Positions 17,395 to 26,202 of a stretch of 64,000 bases of DNA are shown piece by piece (position 1 is the first letter of the stretch; each line of letters opens with the position of its first letter). The DNA is taken from positions 1 through 64,000 of the forward strand of contig JADCJE010000024.1 of NCBI GenBank assembly GCA_020247305.1. The letters run 5' to 3'. This DNA is from Phycisphaerales bacterium (GTDB taxonomy: Bacteria; Planctomycetota; UBA1135; UBA2386). The position numbers and the translations under genes were made by a program. The notes beneath the pieces were generated by a model. That model was given only the letters and a program-made list of their open reading frames with translations. It searched no databases and was not told the origin of the DNA.

Positions 17395-18708
17395 ATGCCC
17401 ATCGTTCCGCCGCGTGTGCTCGCCGCCATCGGGCTGCTCCTGGCGCCCGGGCTCGTCGCCCAGTCGGTCCGCATCGACGTTGGCCGCGCCGAGCGCGCGG
17501 CGACGCTCGGCCTCGACGAACAGTTGCGCGCACTGCGCGTCGCCAACGGAACGCTGACCGTCGTCGTGCCGGCCACCGCGCCGGCCACCGGTCCGACCGA
17601 CGTCCTCGTCGAGGTCGTGTGGACGCCGCCGGCCAAGGACCAGAAGAAGGGCTTTGCGCCCGCCAAGGTCGCCAGCAGCGATGCGGCGCGCGCGCAGCGC
17701 TGGCTCGCCGCCGCGCTCGCCGGCGAAGGCGAGTTCGGCGCCGTCGGCGCAGTCGCCGCGCTGCCGGTCGAGCCGGCGGGCGGCGGAAGTGCAGCCCCGC
17801 TGCGGCTGCGGCTGGAGTTCGTGACGCCGACGACCGGGCATTCGAAGGCGCGTCAGTTCCGTCACGCGCGCAAGGTCGTGGCCGCAGCGCTCGCCGACCT
17901 CGGCATGCTGGCGAACTCGCCCGCCGCACCGGGCGCGACGAGCGCCACCTCACCGTGGCCGCCCGGCTTCCCCGCCGGACCGGCGATCGCGCTGTACGAC
18001 GCCGAAGGTGCAGGCGGCAGCGGCTGCGAGAACCTGGAGCGCGTCGTCGACGCGACGACGCTCGGCCATCGCCTGCTGCCGGTGTGCCCCGAGGACATCC
18101 GCGACGGCGGCCTGCGCGGACTTGCGGGCGTCGTGTTCCCCGGCGGTTCGGGCGGCGGCATCGCCAAGGCGCTGCAGCCAGCCGGCGTCGCCGCGGTGCG
18201 CGCGTTCGTCGACGGCGGCGGCGGCTACGTCGGCATCTGCGCCGGCGCCTACCTCGCGGGCGCGGGCATGAAGACCTACGCCGCGCTGGTGCCGTGGCAG
18301 CACACGCAGCCGTGGGCCAAGGGCGCGGCGATGCTCGACGTCGAGCTGACCGACGAGGGCAAGCGGTTGCTCGGCGGCGAGTTCGCGACCTTCACGACGC
18401 GCTACCACAATGGCCCGGTGTTCCCGGACGTGCTCGGCCAATCGCAGAAGGCGGGGACGCGCACGCAGCCGCTGCCGCTCGCCGCGTTCGCCAGCGCGTC
18501 GAAGGACAAGAAGGGCGTCGTGCACCACGCCATGGTCGGCGCGCCGGCGATCGTCGCCGACGTCGCGGGCAAGGGCCGCGTGCTGCTGATCAGCCCGCAC
18601 CCCGAGTCGCACGAGCGGCTCGACGTGCTGGTCGCCCGCGCCATCGGCTGGACGCTCGGCCTCGAGCCGCAGCAGGTCGCCACGAAGCCGGCGGCCGCGG
18701 GGCGCTGA
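17395..18708 (+). CDS. secreted glutamine-amidotransferase-like protein (BPL_N domain)
   Basis: The 437-residue product has a signal peptide (VLAAIGLLLAPGLVAQ). An N-terminal region of about 180 residues is of unknown fold. A C-terminal class-I amidotransferase-like domain follows, with the nucleophile elbow GGYVGICAGAYLAG (Cys282) and LRGLAGVVFPGGSGGG before it. The late HPESH segment (ISPHPESHERL) may supply the histidine. This matches the BPL_N family (named from the N-terminal domain of some biotin-protein ligases), whose bacterial secreted members have no established reaction. It precedes nagB and the GH3 fusion, so a link with wall-sugar metabolism is possible but unproven. Confidence 0.82.
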   Translation: MPIVPPRVLAAIGLLLAPGLVAQSVRIDVGRAERAATLGLDEQLRALRVANGTLTVVVPATAPATGPTDVLVEVVWTPPAKDQKKGFAPAKVASSDAARAQRWLAAALAGEGEFGAVGAVAALPVEPAGGGSAAPLRLRLEFVTPTTGHSKARQFRHARKVVAAALADLGMLANSPAAPGATSATSPWPPGFPAGPAIALYDAEGAGGSGCENLERVVDATTLGHRLLPVCPEDIRDGGLRGLAGVVFPGGSGGGIAKALQPAGVAAVRAFVDGGGGYVGICAGAYLAGAGMKTYAALVPWQHTQPWAKGAAMLDVELTDEGKRLLGGEFATFTTRYHNGPVFPDVLGQSQKAGTRTQPLPLAAFASASKDKKGVVHHAMVGAPAIVADVAGKGRVLLISPHPESHERLDVLVARAIGWTLGLEPQQVATKPAAAGR

Positions 18709-18758
18709 CGCCGCGCGCTTGCCGGCGGCCATCGCGGTCGGCAAAGTCGTCGCCCCCG

Positions 18759-19496
18759 ATGAACTCGCCGTCCGTCCGCATCCTGAACCATGCCGCCGAG
18801 GCCGTTCCGCTGCTGCTCGCCGAGGTCGAGGCGCTCGCGGCGCGCCCGGGTACGCCGCTGGTCGGCTTCGCCACCGGCGGCACGTTCACGGCGTTCTTCC
18901 GCGCGCTGGCGGACGAGCTCGCGACGAAGCGCCTCGACGCGAGCCGGCTCGTCGCGACGCACCTCGACGAGTACCTCGGTTTCGGCCCCGAGCGCTTTGG
19001 CGGCATGGTGCACGAGCTGTGCGAAGGCTGCCCGCCGCTGCGCGACTGGCTGGCGCGCGGCGCGTTCCTCCCGGTGCCCAACGACGGCCAGCCGGCGTCG
19101 ATCCGCGCGCACGAGGCGGCGCTCGCCCGCCACGGCGGCGTGCAGCTGCAGTTCCTCGGCATCGGTCGCAACGGGCATCTCGCGTTCAACGAACCGGGCA
19201 CGCCGTTCGACAGCGGCTTCCACGTCACGCAGCTGGCCGAGACGACGCGCCACGACGCGCGCGCGCGCTTCGCGCCGGACGAGCCGCCGACGCAGGCGGT
19301 GACGTCGGGCCTCGCGACGATCCTCGGCGCGAGGCGCCTCGTGCTGTGCGCGTTCGGCGCCGCGAAGGCGCCGGCGGTCAAGGCGATGCTGCAAGGGCCG
19401 ATCGATCCGGCCTGTCCCGCGAGCCTGCTGCGCCGCCACGGCGACGCGCACGTGCTGCTCGACCCGGCGGCCGCCGCCGAACTGACGCGGCGCTGA
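18759..19496 (+). CDS. nagB: glucosamine-6-phosphate deaminase
   Basis: The 245-residue product contains FATGGTFTAFFRAL, THLDEYLGF (with the Asp that acts as general base in the family), and FLGIGRNGHLAFNEPGTPF with the catalytic His and Glu. In E. coli NagB the residue before Gly-His is Asp; here it is Asn, as in some other NagB homologues. The enzyme converts glucosamine-6-phosphate to fructose-6-phosphate and ammonia in the cytoplasm, feeding recycled amino sugars into glycolysis. The deacetylase NagA that should precede it is not in this window. ATG 18759 lies 50 nt after the upstream stop. Confidence 0.92.
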   Translation: MNSPSVRILNHAAEAVPLLLAEVEALAARPGTPLVGFATGGTFTAFFRALADELATKRLDASRLVATHLDEYLGFGPERFGGMVHELCEGCPPLRDWLARGAFLPVPNDGQPASIRAHEAALARHGGVQLQFLGIGRNGHLAFNEPGTPFDSGFHVTQLAETTRHDARARFAPDEPPTQAVTSGLATILGARRLVLCAFGAAKAPAVKAMLQGPIDPACPASLLRRHGDAHVLLDPAAAAELTRR

Positions 19497-19526
19497 CCGC
19501 GCACTGCGCCCGCTGCGGCCGGTCGC

Positions 19527-19532
19527 TACGCT
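19527..19532 (+). promoter_or_regulatory. -10-like TACGCT, leaderless-type position
   Basis: TACGCT ends 6 nt before the GTG at 19539. Confidence 0.4.
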
Positions 19533-19538
19533 GGCAGC

Positions 19539-22334
19539 GTGTCCCTCGCCACGCGCCGCACCGCCCCGTTCGCCGCCGCCTTCCTTGCCGCCGTCGCCGC
19601 CGCCCAGGATCCGGCGGCCGACCTGCTGGCGAAGCTGTCGCTCGAAGAGAAGGCCGGGCAGCTGTTCATGTCGTGGAGCCTGTCGCGCGTCGAAGCGAAG
19701 CCGGACGGCAGCAACCACGACGCCATGCTGGCGTGGGTCCGCGACGCCGGCCTCGGCGGCGTGATCCTGAGCCTCGGCACGGTCGACGACGCGGCGACGC
19801 TGGTGCCGAAGTTGCAGGCCGCCGCCAAGGTGCCGCTGCTGCTCGCCGGCGACTTCGAGGGCGGTGTGTGGTTCCGCCTGCAGGGAGGCACCGAACTCGG
19901 CAACCAGATGCTGGTCGGCGCCACCGGTTCGCCGGCGCTCGCCGAGGCGATGGGGCGCATCACCGGCGAGGAGGCGAAGGCGCTCGGCTTCCACTGGGCG
20001 TTCGCGCCGGTGCTCGACGTCAACAGCAACGCCGCCAACCCGATCATCAACGTGCGCAGCCTCGGCGAGGACCCGCAGCGCGTCGCCGCGCTCGGTCTCG
20101 CGCTCGCGCGCGGCATCCGGCAGGCGGGCGTGATCCCGTGCGGCAAGCACTTCCCCGGCCACGGCGACGTCGAGACCGACTCGCACCTCGCGCTCGCGAC
20201 CGTGCCCGGCGACGGCGCGCGGCTGCGCGCGGTCGAGCTCGTGCCGTTCGCGGCGGCGGCGAAGGACGGCCTCGAGGCGGTGATGACCGGCCACCTCGGC
20301 GTGCCCGGGCTCGGCGAGGACCCGTCGGTGCCGGCGACGCTGAGCCGCCGCATCCTGACCGACGTGCTGCGCGGCGAACTCGGCTTCCAGGGCCTTGTGG
20401 TGACCGACGCGCTGGAGATGGGCGGCGTCAAGGATGCGTTCGAGCCCGGCGAAGTCGCGGTGCGCGCGCTGCTCGCCGGCGCCGACGTGCTGCTGATGCC
20501 GCCCGAGCCGCTGGCGGCGCGCGCGGCGGTCATGGCGGCGGTGCAGCAGGGCCGCGTGCCGATGGCGCGCCTCGACGACGCCGTGCTGCGCATCCTGCGG
20601 GCCAAGCAGAAGGTCGGCCTGCTCGACGGCCGCGGGCAGGTCGCCGCCGACTGGCGGCAGCGGCTGCGGACGTCGGCCAACGAGGCGGTCGCCGACGCCA
20701 TCGCCGCGCGCGGCCTGACGCTGGTGCGCGACCGCAACGGCGCGCTGCCGCTGCGCGCGGCGGCCGGTGACGACGCGGCGCTGCTGGTGACGCTGGTCGA
20801 CAAGGACGAAGGCCAGGGCGAAGCGTTCGCGCAGGCGCTCGGCGACGTCGTGGCCGCCGACCGGCGCGTGCGCCTGCACGGCGGCAGCACGCCCGACGCG
20901 GTCGCGGCGGCGGCGGCGGCGGTCGCGGCGAGCCGGCGCGTCGTGCTGGCGCTGCACGTCAAGGTGCGCGAGTACCAGGGCGGCGTGGCGCTGCCGCCGG
21001 TCCTGCAGCCCGTGCTCGCCGCGCTGCGCGCCGAACAGCAGGTCGTCGCCGCGTCGTTCGGCAATCCGTACCTCGTGCAGGCGCTGCCGCACGCCGACGC
21101 CTACCTGGCCGCCTACGTCAGCACCACGCGCGTCGAACGCGCGGCGGCTGCCGCACTGCGCGGCGAGGCCGCGGTCTCCGGCCGCCTGCCGGTGACGATC
21201 CCCGGCGTCGCCGCGGGCGGCACGGGCCTCTCGCGGCTGCCCGGCGCGGCGCTGCCGCGCACCGCGCCGGCGCTGGCCGACCTCGACCCGGCGCTGCCCG
21301 ACCGGCTGTTCTCGCTGCTGTACCGCGCCGTCAACGACAAGGCCTTCCCCGGCGCGGTGTGCGTGGTCGCGCGCCGCGGCGCGGTCGTCGCGGAAGTGGC
21401 GGTGGGCGCCCTCGACTTCGCGACCGACGCCGCCGCCGTCACGCCGGACACGCGCTACGACCTCGCGTCGCTGACCAAGGTCTGCGCCACGACGCCGGCG
21501 GTGCTGCGGCTCGTCGCCGCCGGCAAGCTCGGGCTCGGCGACCCGGTGCAGAAGTGGCTGCCGGCGTTCACCGGCACCGGCAAGGACAAGGTGACCGTGC
21601 GCCACCTGCTCGCGCACCAGGCGGGGCTGCCGGCCTACGAGCGCTATTACAAGGCGATGCAGGGCAAGGCCGCGATCGTCGCCGCCGCGTGCGCCGAGCC
21701 GCTGATGAGCGAGCCCGGCGGCAGCGTGGTCTACAGCGACCTCGGCTTCGTGCTGCTGATGGCGGTCGTCGAGGCCTGCAGCGGCGAAGACTTCGCGGCC
21801 TTCGTGGCGCGCGAGGTCTGGGCGCCGCTCGGCATGGCGAGTGCATCGTTCCACGCGACGACCGGCCCGGCGGGCGCTGCGGCGCCGACCGAAGACGACC
21901 CGGCGCGCGGCGGCGTGCTGCGCGGCTTCGTCCACGACGAGAACGCCTTCGCGATAGGCGGCGTGTCGGGTCACGCCGGCATGTTCGCCGGCGCGTTCGA
22001 CGTCGCCCGCCTGGGCGTGGCGCTGCTCGCCGGCGGCCGCGACTGGCTGCCGCGCGACGTCGCGGCGCTGGTGGGCGAGCCGGCGGGCATCGGCGACGAC
22101 CGCACGCGCGCGATCGGCTTCCAGTTGCTGGCCGACGGCGGCTACGGCGGCACCAAGGTGCCGGCCGGCGCGTTCGGCCACACCGGCTTCACCGGCACGT
22201 CGCTGTGGTGCGATCCGCAGCACGACCTCTGCGTCGCGCTGTTGACCAACCGCGTGCATCCGACCCGCGTCAACAACAAGATCCACGCCGTGCGCCGCGC
22301 CGTGCACGACGCCGTGCTGCAGTCGCTGCGCTGA
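19539..22334 (+). CDS. GH3 beta-N-acetylhexosaminidase (NagZ-type) fused to serine beta-lactamase-like domain
   Basis: The 931-residue secreted product starts with GTG and has a signal peptide ending near AAVAAAQ. Residues about 28-370 are a GH3 domain: K203-HFPGHGD with the D214-S-H216 acid/base dyad of NagZ enzymes and nucleophile Asp290 in VVTDALEMGG. A linking domain follows. Residues about 590-930 form a class-C beta-lactamase/DD-peptidase-like domain with S644-LTK, Y732-SD and H881-TG. GH3 NagZ releases GlcNAc from muropeptides. The second domain may act on peptide stems, D-Ala esters or lactam-like bonds. Location with murQ and nagB supports peptidoglycan salvage outside the cytoplasm. 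Similar fusions are known in Bacteroidota. Confidence 0.92.
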   Translation: MSLATRRTAPFAAAFLAAVAAAQDPAADLLAKLSLEEKAGQLFMSWSLSRVEAKPDGSNHDAMLAWVRDAGLGGVILSLGTVDDAATLVPKLQAAAKVPLLLAGDFEGGVWFRLQGGTELGNQMLVGATGSPALAEAMGRITGEEAKALGFHWAFAPVLDVNSNAANPIINVRSLGEDPQRVAALGLALARGIRQAGVIPCGKHFPGHGDVETDSHLALATVPGDGARLRAVELVPFAAAAKDGLEAVMTGHLGVPGLGEDPSVPATLSRRILTDVLRGELGFQGLVVTDALEMGGVKDAFEPGEVAVRALLAGADVLLMPPEPLAARAAVMAAVQQGRVPMARLDDAVLRILRAKQKVGLLDGRGQVAADWRQRLRTSANEAVADAIAARGLTLVRDRNGALPLRAAAGDDAALLVTLVDKDEGQGEAFAQALGDVVAADRRVRLHGGSTPDAVAAAAAAVAASRRVVLALHVKVREYQGGVALPPVLQPVLAALRAEQQVVAASFGNPYLVQALPHADAYLAAYVSTTRVERAAAAALRGEAAVSGRLPVTIPGVAAGGTGLSRLPGAALPRTAPALADLDPALPDRLFSLLYRAVNDKAFPGAVCVVARRGAVVAEVAVGALDFATDAAAVTPDTRYDLASLTKVCATTPAVLRLVAAGKLGLGDPVQKWLPAFTGTGKDKVTVRHLLAHQAGLPAYERYYKAMQGKAAIVAAACAEPLMSEPGGSVVYSDLGFVLLMAVVEACSGEDFAAFVAREVWAPLGMASASFHATTGPAGAAAPTEDDPARGGVLRGFVHDENAFAIGGVSGHAGMFAGAFDVARLGVALLAGGRDWLPRDVAALVGEPAGIGDDRTRAIGFQLLADGGYGGTKVPAGAFGHTGFTGTSLWCDPQHDLCVALLTNRVHPTRVNNKIHAVRRAVHDAVLQSLR

Positions 22335-22342
22335 GTACCACC

Positions 22343-23347
22343 ATGGCCTTGCCACTGTTCGCGTCCTTCTCCCGCGCCATCGCGCGCAGCCGCGCGGTCG
22401 CAGTCGTCGCGGTCTTCGCCGTCTTCGCCGTGGCCGCCTGCGCGCAGGCGCCGGTCGAGTCCGGCGGCGCGCCCAAGTCCGCCGCCAACGCCGCCGCCAA
22501 GGCCGCCAGCCTGCCGCGCCTGCACGTCATCGGCGCATCGGTCAGCGGCGGCTTCCGCGACGGGCCGATGACCGGCGCCGAGGTCGTCGGCGAGACCGTG
22601 TCGCTGCAGCAGGTGCTCAAGGCGTGGTGCGGCGAGCATGCGCGCGCGACGACGCACGCGACGATGCAGATGATGGCGATGTTCACCAACCCGCTGCAGA
22701 TCGGGGCGCAGCAGGTGGCGGGCGCGCAGAAGGCCGAAGCCGTCGGCGTGCTCGCCGTCGACTTCGCCTTCTGGTTCGCCTACGGCTACGTCCCCGGCGA
22801 CGACGAGGCGAAGGCGCGCGGCGACCTGCTCGCGCGCGGGCTCGAACTGCTCGACGGCCTGCGCGGTCCGATCGTGCTCGGCGACCTGCCCGACATGACC
22901 GGCGCGTCGCCGCGCATGCTCAAGCCGGCGCAGATCCCCGGCGTCGCGCTGCAGGCGACGCTCAACGCACAGATCGCCGCGTTCGCCAAGGCGCGGCCGA
23001 ACGTGCGCCTGCTGCCGCTGGCGACGCTGATGCGCCAACTGCAGACCGACGGCGTCGACCTGCCGCTGGCGAGCGGGCCGGTGCGCGCGCAGCCGGGCGC
23101 CTTGCTGCAGGGCGACCAGCTGCACGCCAATCGCCTGGGCATGGCCTACCTCGGCTGGGTCCTGCAGCCGACGCTGCGCTCACTGTTCGCCGCGGAATAC
23201 CCGCTCGCCAAGCAGGAGTGGACCTTCGAGCAGTTCGTCGGCGCGTGCGGCGCCGAGGACGACCTCGCGGCCGTGCAGGCGGCAGCCAAGGGCGCTGGCG
23301 CGAAGCCTGCGGCCGCCCCGGCCGACGGCAGCCGCGGCGGCAAGTGA
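22343..23347 (+). CDS. SGNH/GDSL-type hydrolase-like lipoprotein
   Basis: The 334-residue product has a signal sequence ending AVAAC (lipobox-like). Block I of SGNH hydrolases appears as LHVIGASVSGGFRDGP, with GAS replacing the usual GDS, and the C-terminal block V as LQGDQLHANRLGMAYLG with the Asp and His. Candidate nucleophile is the serine of GASVS. Such enzymes de-esterify polysaccharides, lipids or peptidoglycan substituents. It begins 8 nt after the GH3 fusion, so it is probably co-transcribed. A low-complexity Ala/Gly-rich C-terminal tail is present. The substrate is unknown. Confidence 0.75.
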   Translation: MALPLFASFSRAIARSRAVAVVAVFAVFAVAACAQAPVESGGAPKSAANAAAKAASLPRLHVIGASVSGGFRDGPMTGAEVVGETVSLQQVLKAWCGEHARATTHATMQMMAMFTNPLQIGAQQVAGAQKAEAVGVLAVDFAFWFAYGYVPGDDEAKARGDLLARGLELLDGLRGPIVLGDLPDMTGASPRMLKPAQIPGVALQATLNAQIAAFAKARPNVRLLPLATLMRQLQTDGVDLPLASGPVRAQPGALLQGDQLHANRLGMAYLGWVLQPTLRSLFAAEYPLAKQEWTFEQFVGACGAEDDLAAVQAAAKGAGAKPAAAPADGSRGGK

Positions 23348-23727
23348 CCGGGGACGTCGCGGACGGGCCGGCAGGCGCGACCGCCGCGGCGGCGCCGTGG
23401 CGGCGCTGCTGCGCCAACGCGTCGTGGACGATCTGGCTGCCGACGCTGCTGCCCGTGCTCACCGGCGCGCTGGCCGACTGCGGCCACTGCGCGACCAGCT
23501 ACCTGCTGTCGCTGCCGTTGGTCCCGGGCCTGCTCGCGCCGGTGGCGATGGGGCTCGACGGCGCGTGGTTCTTCGCCGTCGGCGGCGCGGCGACGCTCAT
23601 GCTGTGGTTCGTGGTCGCGCTCGTGCTGGTGGAGGCGCCGCGGTGGCTGGCCGTGGCCACGCAAGCCGCGGCGGCGCTGCTGGTCGCAGGCACGGCGCTC
23701 GGCTACGCGCAGGCGTTGCGCATGTAG
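23344..23727 (+). CDS. small membrane protein, unknown
   Basis: The 127-residue product starts at GTG 23344 inside the previous stop (GTGA coupling). It has three hydrophobic segments (ASWTIWLPTLLPVLTGAL, a central PGLLAPVAMG stretch into WFFAVGGAATLMLWFVVALVLVEAP, and AAALLVAGTALGYAQ) and a CGHC pair between the first two. No family recognised. It closes the GH3-SGNH operon. Confidence 0.7.
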   Translation: MTGDVADGPAGATAAAAPWRRCCANASWTIWLPTLLPVLTGALADCGHCATSYLLSLPLVPGLLAPVAMGLDGAWFFAVGGAATLMLWFVVALVLVEAPRWLAVATQAAAALLVAGTALGYAQALRM

Positions 23728-23769
23728 CTGCGAGTCGGTCCCTCCCTGCCTTGCGCGATGGCCTGCGCA

Positions 23770-23775
23770 TAAGCT
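23770..23775 (+). promoter_or_regulatory. -10-like TAAGCT, leaderless-type position
   Basis: TAAGCT ends 6 nt before the ATG at 23782 and supports that ATG over the in-frame GTG at 23776, which would start directly on the promoter. Confidence 0.4.
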
Positions 23776-23781
23776 GTGCAA

Positions 23782-24003
23782 ATGACGAACGGCGGCTGTT
23801 TGCGGTGCAATGGCTCGTTGGAGCCAGGTTTCCTGATCGATCGCACGCACATGGGATTCACGGCCCAGGCGATGTGGGCGAGCGGTGACCCGCAGCCGAC
23901 CGCATTGTTGGCATTTTCCGTCGTCGCGAGCCAATCCGACACGCGCAACGTGGTCACGTACCGCTGCGTCGACTGCGGGCGCCTCGAGTCGTTCGCGCCC
24001 TGA
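23782..24003 (+). CDS. zinc-ribbon small protein, unknown
   Basis: The 73-residue product begins MTNGGCLRCNGSLEPGFL and ends YRCVDCGRLESFAP. Two CxxC knuckles about 53 residues apart predict a zinc ribbon. The layout, CxxC then a glycine-hydrophobic strand and a final YRCxxCGxxE, resembles several small domains of unknown function (for example DUF6487-like). Base composition is lower in GC than the neighbours. ATG 23782 is preferred over GTG 23776 on promoter spacing. It lies alone between convergent operons. Confidence 0.75.
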   Translation: MTNGGCLRCNGSLEPGFLIDRTHMGFTAQAMWASGDPQPTALLAFSVVASQSDTRNVVTYRCVDCGRLESFAP

Positions 24004-24021
24004 CGTAGCGCGGCAGGTCCG

Positions 24022-26202
24022 TCACTTCGCCGCGCCGAGGTAGCCCTGCCAGCTCGGCAGCGCGCGCAGGCGGTCGAGTTGCGGGCCGAACAACTGGCGC
24101 TGCCAGCGCGGCAGCGGCGGGAAGCGGCCGACGAGGTCGCCGAGCTGGGCCGACTCCTGCTCCTTGCCGAGGTCGAGGCGGTGCAGCGCGCTCAGCACCA
24201 GCGCGCGGCCGTCGTCCTTGCGCGCCGCGTCGCGCATCGCCTGCAGCGCCTGCTGGATGTGGCCGCTGGTCGCCTGCAGCGCCGCCGGGCCGGTGTCGCC
24301 GAGGCCGTCGATCGCGGCGGTGACGTGGCGTTCGATGCGGAAGCGCAGCGTGCCGAGCTCGTCGCCGCGCGCCTGGCAGACTTGTTCGAGTTCGGCGAAG
24401 TGCGCCGCGAGGCGGGCGCGCAGCACCGGATGCGGCGACTCGGCGACGGCCAGGATCGCGGCGTCGTGGCGGCCGCGCTGCGCCTCGGCGGCGCTCGCCA
24501 GCACGCGCAGTTCGGGGCTGCCTTCGTCGAGCCGCAGGCCCTGGCGGGTTACGGCGAGCGCGTCCTCGACCTTGCCCTGGCGCGCGAGGGCCTCGCCGAG
24601 GTTGAGGTAGAGCTGCGGGTGGTGGGGCCGCAGTTGCAGCGCGCGCGCCGCCGACGAGATCGCGGCGGCGAGGTTGGCGGCGCCGGCGGGCGTGCTGGCG
24701 GTCGCCGTCGCGGCCGCGAGGCGATCGCGCGTCAGCAGCTCCTCCCAACGGGCTTCGTACGGCATCCACGTCGCGGCGTGCACGACCGCGGCGACGTCGG
24801 GCGTGCGGCCGTCGCGCACGTCGTCGACGTAGCCGGCGATGGCGAAGTGGGCGAGCAGCACCGGCGCTGCGAGCAGGAGCAGCAGCGCGCCGACCGCGCG
24901 CATGGCGAGCGCGCGCCAGCGACCGACCGCTGTTGCTGCGCCTGCGACGGCGGGCGCCCCGGCGAGCAGCAGCGCGGTGGCGGCGGCCGGCGCGTTCCAC
25001 AGCGGCGCGCGCACCAGCATCAGCAGCAGCAGCGCGAACAGCGGCGCCACGCGGGCCTTGTCGGCCTGCGCGCGCTGCAGCGCGAACAGCGCGGCGGCGA
25101 ACAGCAGCAGCGCCACGGCGCCGCCGTCGACGAGCAGTTCGAGCCAGTCGTCGTGGGCGGTGCGCACCTCGGTGGCGAAGTTGCGGCCGAGGCTCGACTT
25201 CTCGATCTCGGCCTGTGTGCGCACGCGCGGGTAGTGCAGGGCGAACTGGCCCGGCCCGAAGCCGAGCACCGGCGCCTCGGCGACGAGGCGCGCGGTCGCC
25301 TTGGTGATCTCCCAGCGCACGGCCAGCGTGGCGGCGCCGCGGTCGAGCGGCGAGGCCTGGGCCGCCGTCGCGCCGACCGTCGTTGCCGTGCCCGCGCCGG
25401 CGGGCGCGGTCGGCGGCGGCGGCGCGGGCGCCGTGGCGACGACGAGCGCCATGGCGCCAGCGCCGAGCGCCGCAGCGAGCGGCGCGCCCAGGCTCTCGGC
25501 GAGCGGCCGCCGGCGGCGCAGGGCGGCGAGCGCCAGCAGCGCCAGTGGCAGCGCGACAAGGCCCGAGCGCGAACCGTTGGCGACGAGGTAGGCGCCGGCG
25601 GCGGCGAGCGCCGCGAGGCCGACGCCGCGACCGCGCGCGAACGGGGCCGGCAGCAGCACGGCGACCGCCACGGCGGCGATGGTGGTCCATTCGCTGGCGA
25701 CGTTGAGGTTGCCGAGCGTCGACACCGGCTCGCGTTCGACGCCGTAGCCGTCGAGGTCAGCGAGGCCGAGCCGCTGCAGCACGCCGAACAGCGCGGTCGC
25801 CAGCAGCAGCCACGGCAGCGGCCGCGCCAGCGAGTCACCGGCGACGGCGCCCAGTCGCAGCGCCGCGACCAGCGCCAGCCAGTGCGCCAGCCGGTAGCCG
25901 GCGTCCCACGCCTGGAAGCCGCGCGCGTCGCCCTCGGCGCGGAACCAGACGTCGCCGGTCCAGCGCACCGCGGCGCTCGCCGCCAGCGCGGCGACGAAGG
26001 CCCACAGCCAGCGCTCGCCGCGCACCGCCGGCAGGCGCGGGCACAACAACAGGACGCCGCCGGCGGCCAGCAGCAACAGGGCGCGGCGAACCTGTTCGGC
26101 GTCGACCCAGAGCGGATGGAACGGCAGCGCCAGCAGCGCGACGAACACGGCCGCGAGCCAGCGCGGCGCTGCCGCCATGGGCGCTGCGGCGGCGCCGTTC
26201 AT
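24022..26202 (-). CDS. O-antigen ligase/polymerase-like membrane protein with C-terminal TPR region
   Basis: The 726-residue product has about a dozen N-terminal membrane segments. The Wzy_C-type core lies around residues 195-345: VANGSRSGLVALPLALLAL and, after an Ala/Pro-rich loop, VLGFGPGQFALHYPRVRTQAEIE with the conserved RTAHDDWLELLVDGG, as in O-antigen ligase and polymerase proteins. The last 250 residues are soluble helical repeats (LNLGEALARQGKVEDALAVTRQGLRLDEG) of TPR type. Members transfer or polymerise undecaprenyl-linked glycans, or glycosylate proteins, at the periplasmic face. The ATG overlaps the ftsY stop (ATGA), so the two are translationally coupled. Confidence 0.85.
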   Translation of the reverse strand: MNGAAAAPMAAAPRWLAAVFVALLALPFHPLWVDAEQVRRALLLLAAGGVLLLCPRLPAVRGERWLWAFVAALAASAAVRWTGDVWFRAEGDARGFQAWDAGYRLAHWLALVAALRLGAVAGDSLARPLPWLLLATALFGVLQRLGLADLDGYGVEREPVSTLGNLNVASEWTTIAAVAVAVLLPAPFARGRGVGLAALAAAGAYLVANGSRSGLVALPLALLALAALRRRRPLAESLGAPLAAALGAGAMALVVATAPAPPPPTAPAGAGTATTVGATAAQASPLDRGAATLAVRWEITKATARLVAEAPVLGFGPGQFALHYPRVRTQAEIEKSSLGRNFATEVRTAHDDWLELLVDGGAVALLLFAAALFALQRAQADKARVAPLFALLLLMLVRAPLWNAPAAATALLLAGAPAVAGAATAVGRWRALAMRAVGALLLLLAAPVLLAHFAIAGYVDDVRDGRTPDVAAVVHAATWMPYEARWEELLTRDRLAAATATASTPAGAANLAAAISSAARALQLRPHHPQLYLNLGEALARQGKVEDALAVTRQGLRLDEGSPELRVLASAAEAQRGRHDAAILAVAESPHPVLRARLAAHFAELEQVCQARGDELGTLRFRIERHVTAAIDGLGDTGPAALQATSGHIQQALQAMRDAARKDDGRALVLSALHRLDLGKEQESAQLGDLVGRFPPLPRWQRQLFGPQLDRLRALPSWQGYLGAAK

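Noticed and set aside
18402-22355. A minus-strand open frame of about 1,300 codons opposite nagB and the GH3 fusion.
   Set aside because: Composition is His/Arg/Ala/Gln filler. The plus-strand genes carry catalytic motifs in the right order.
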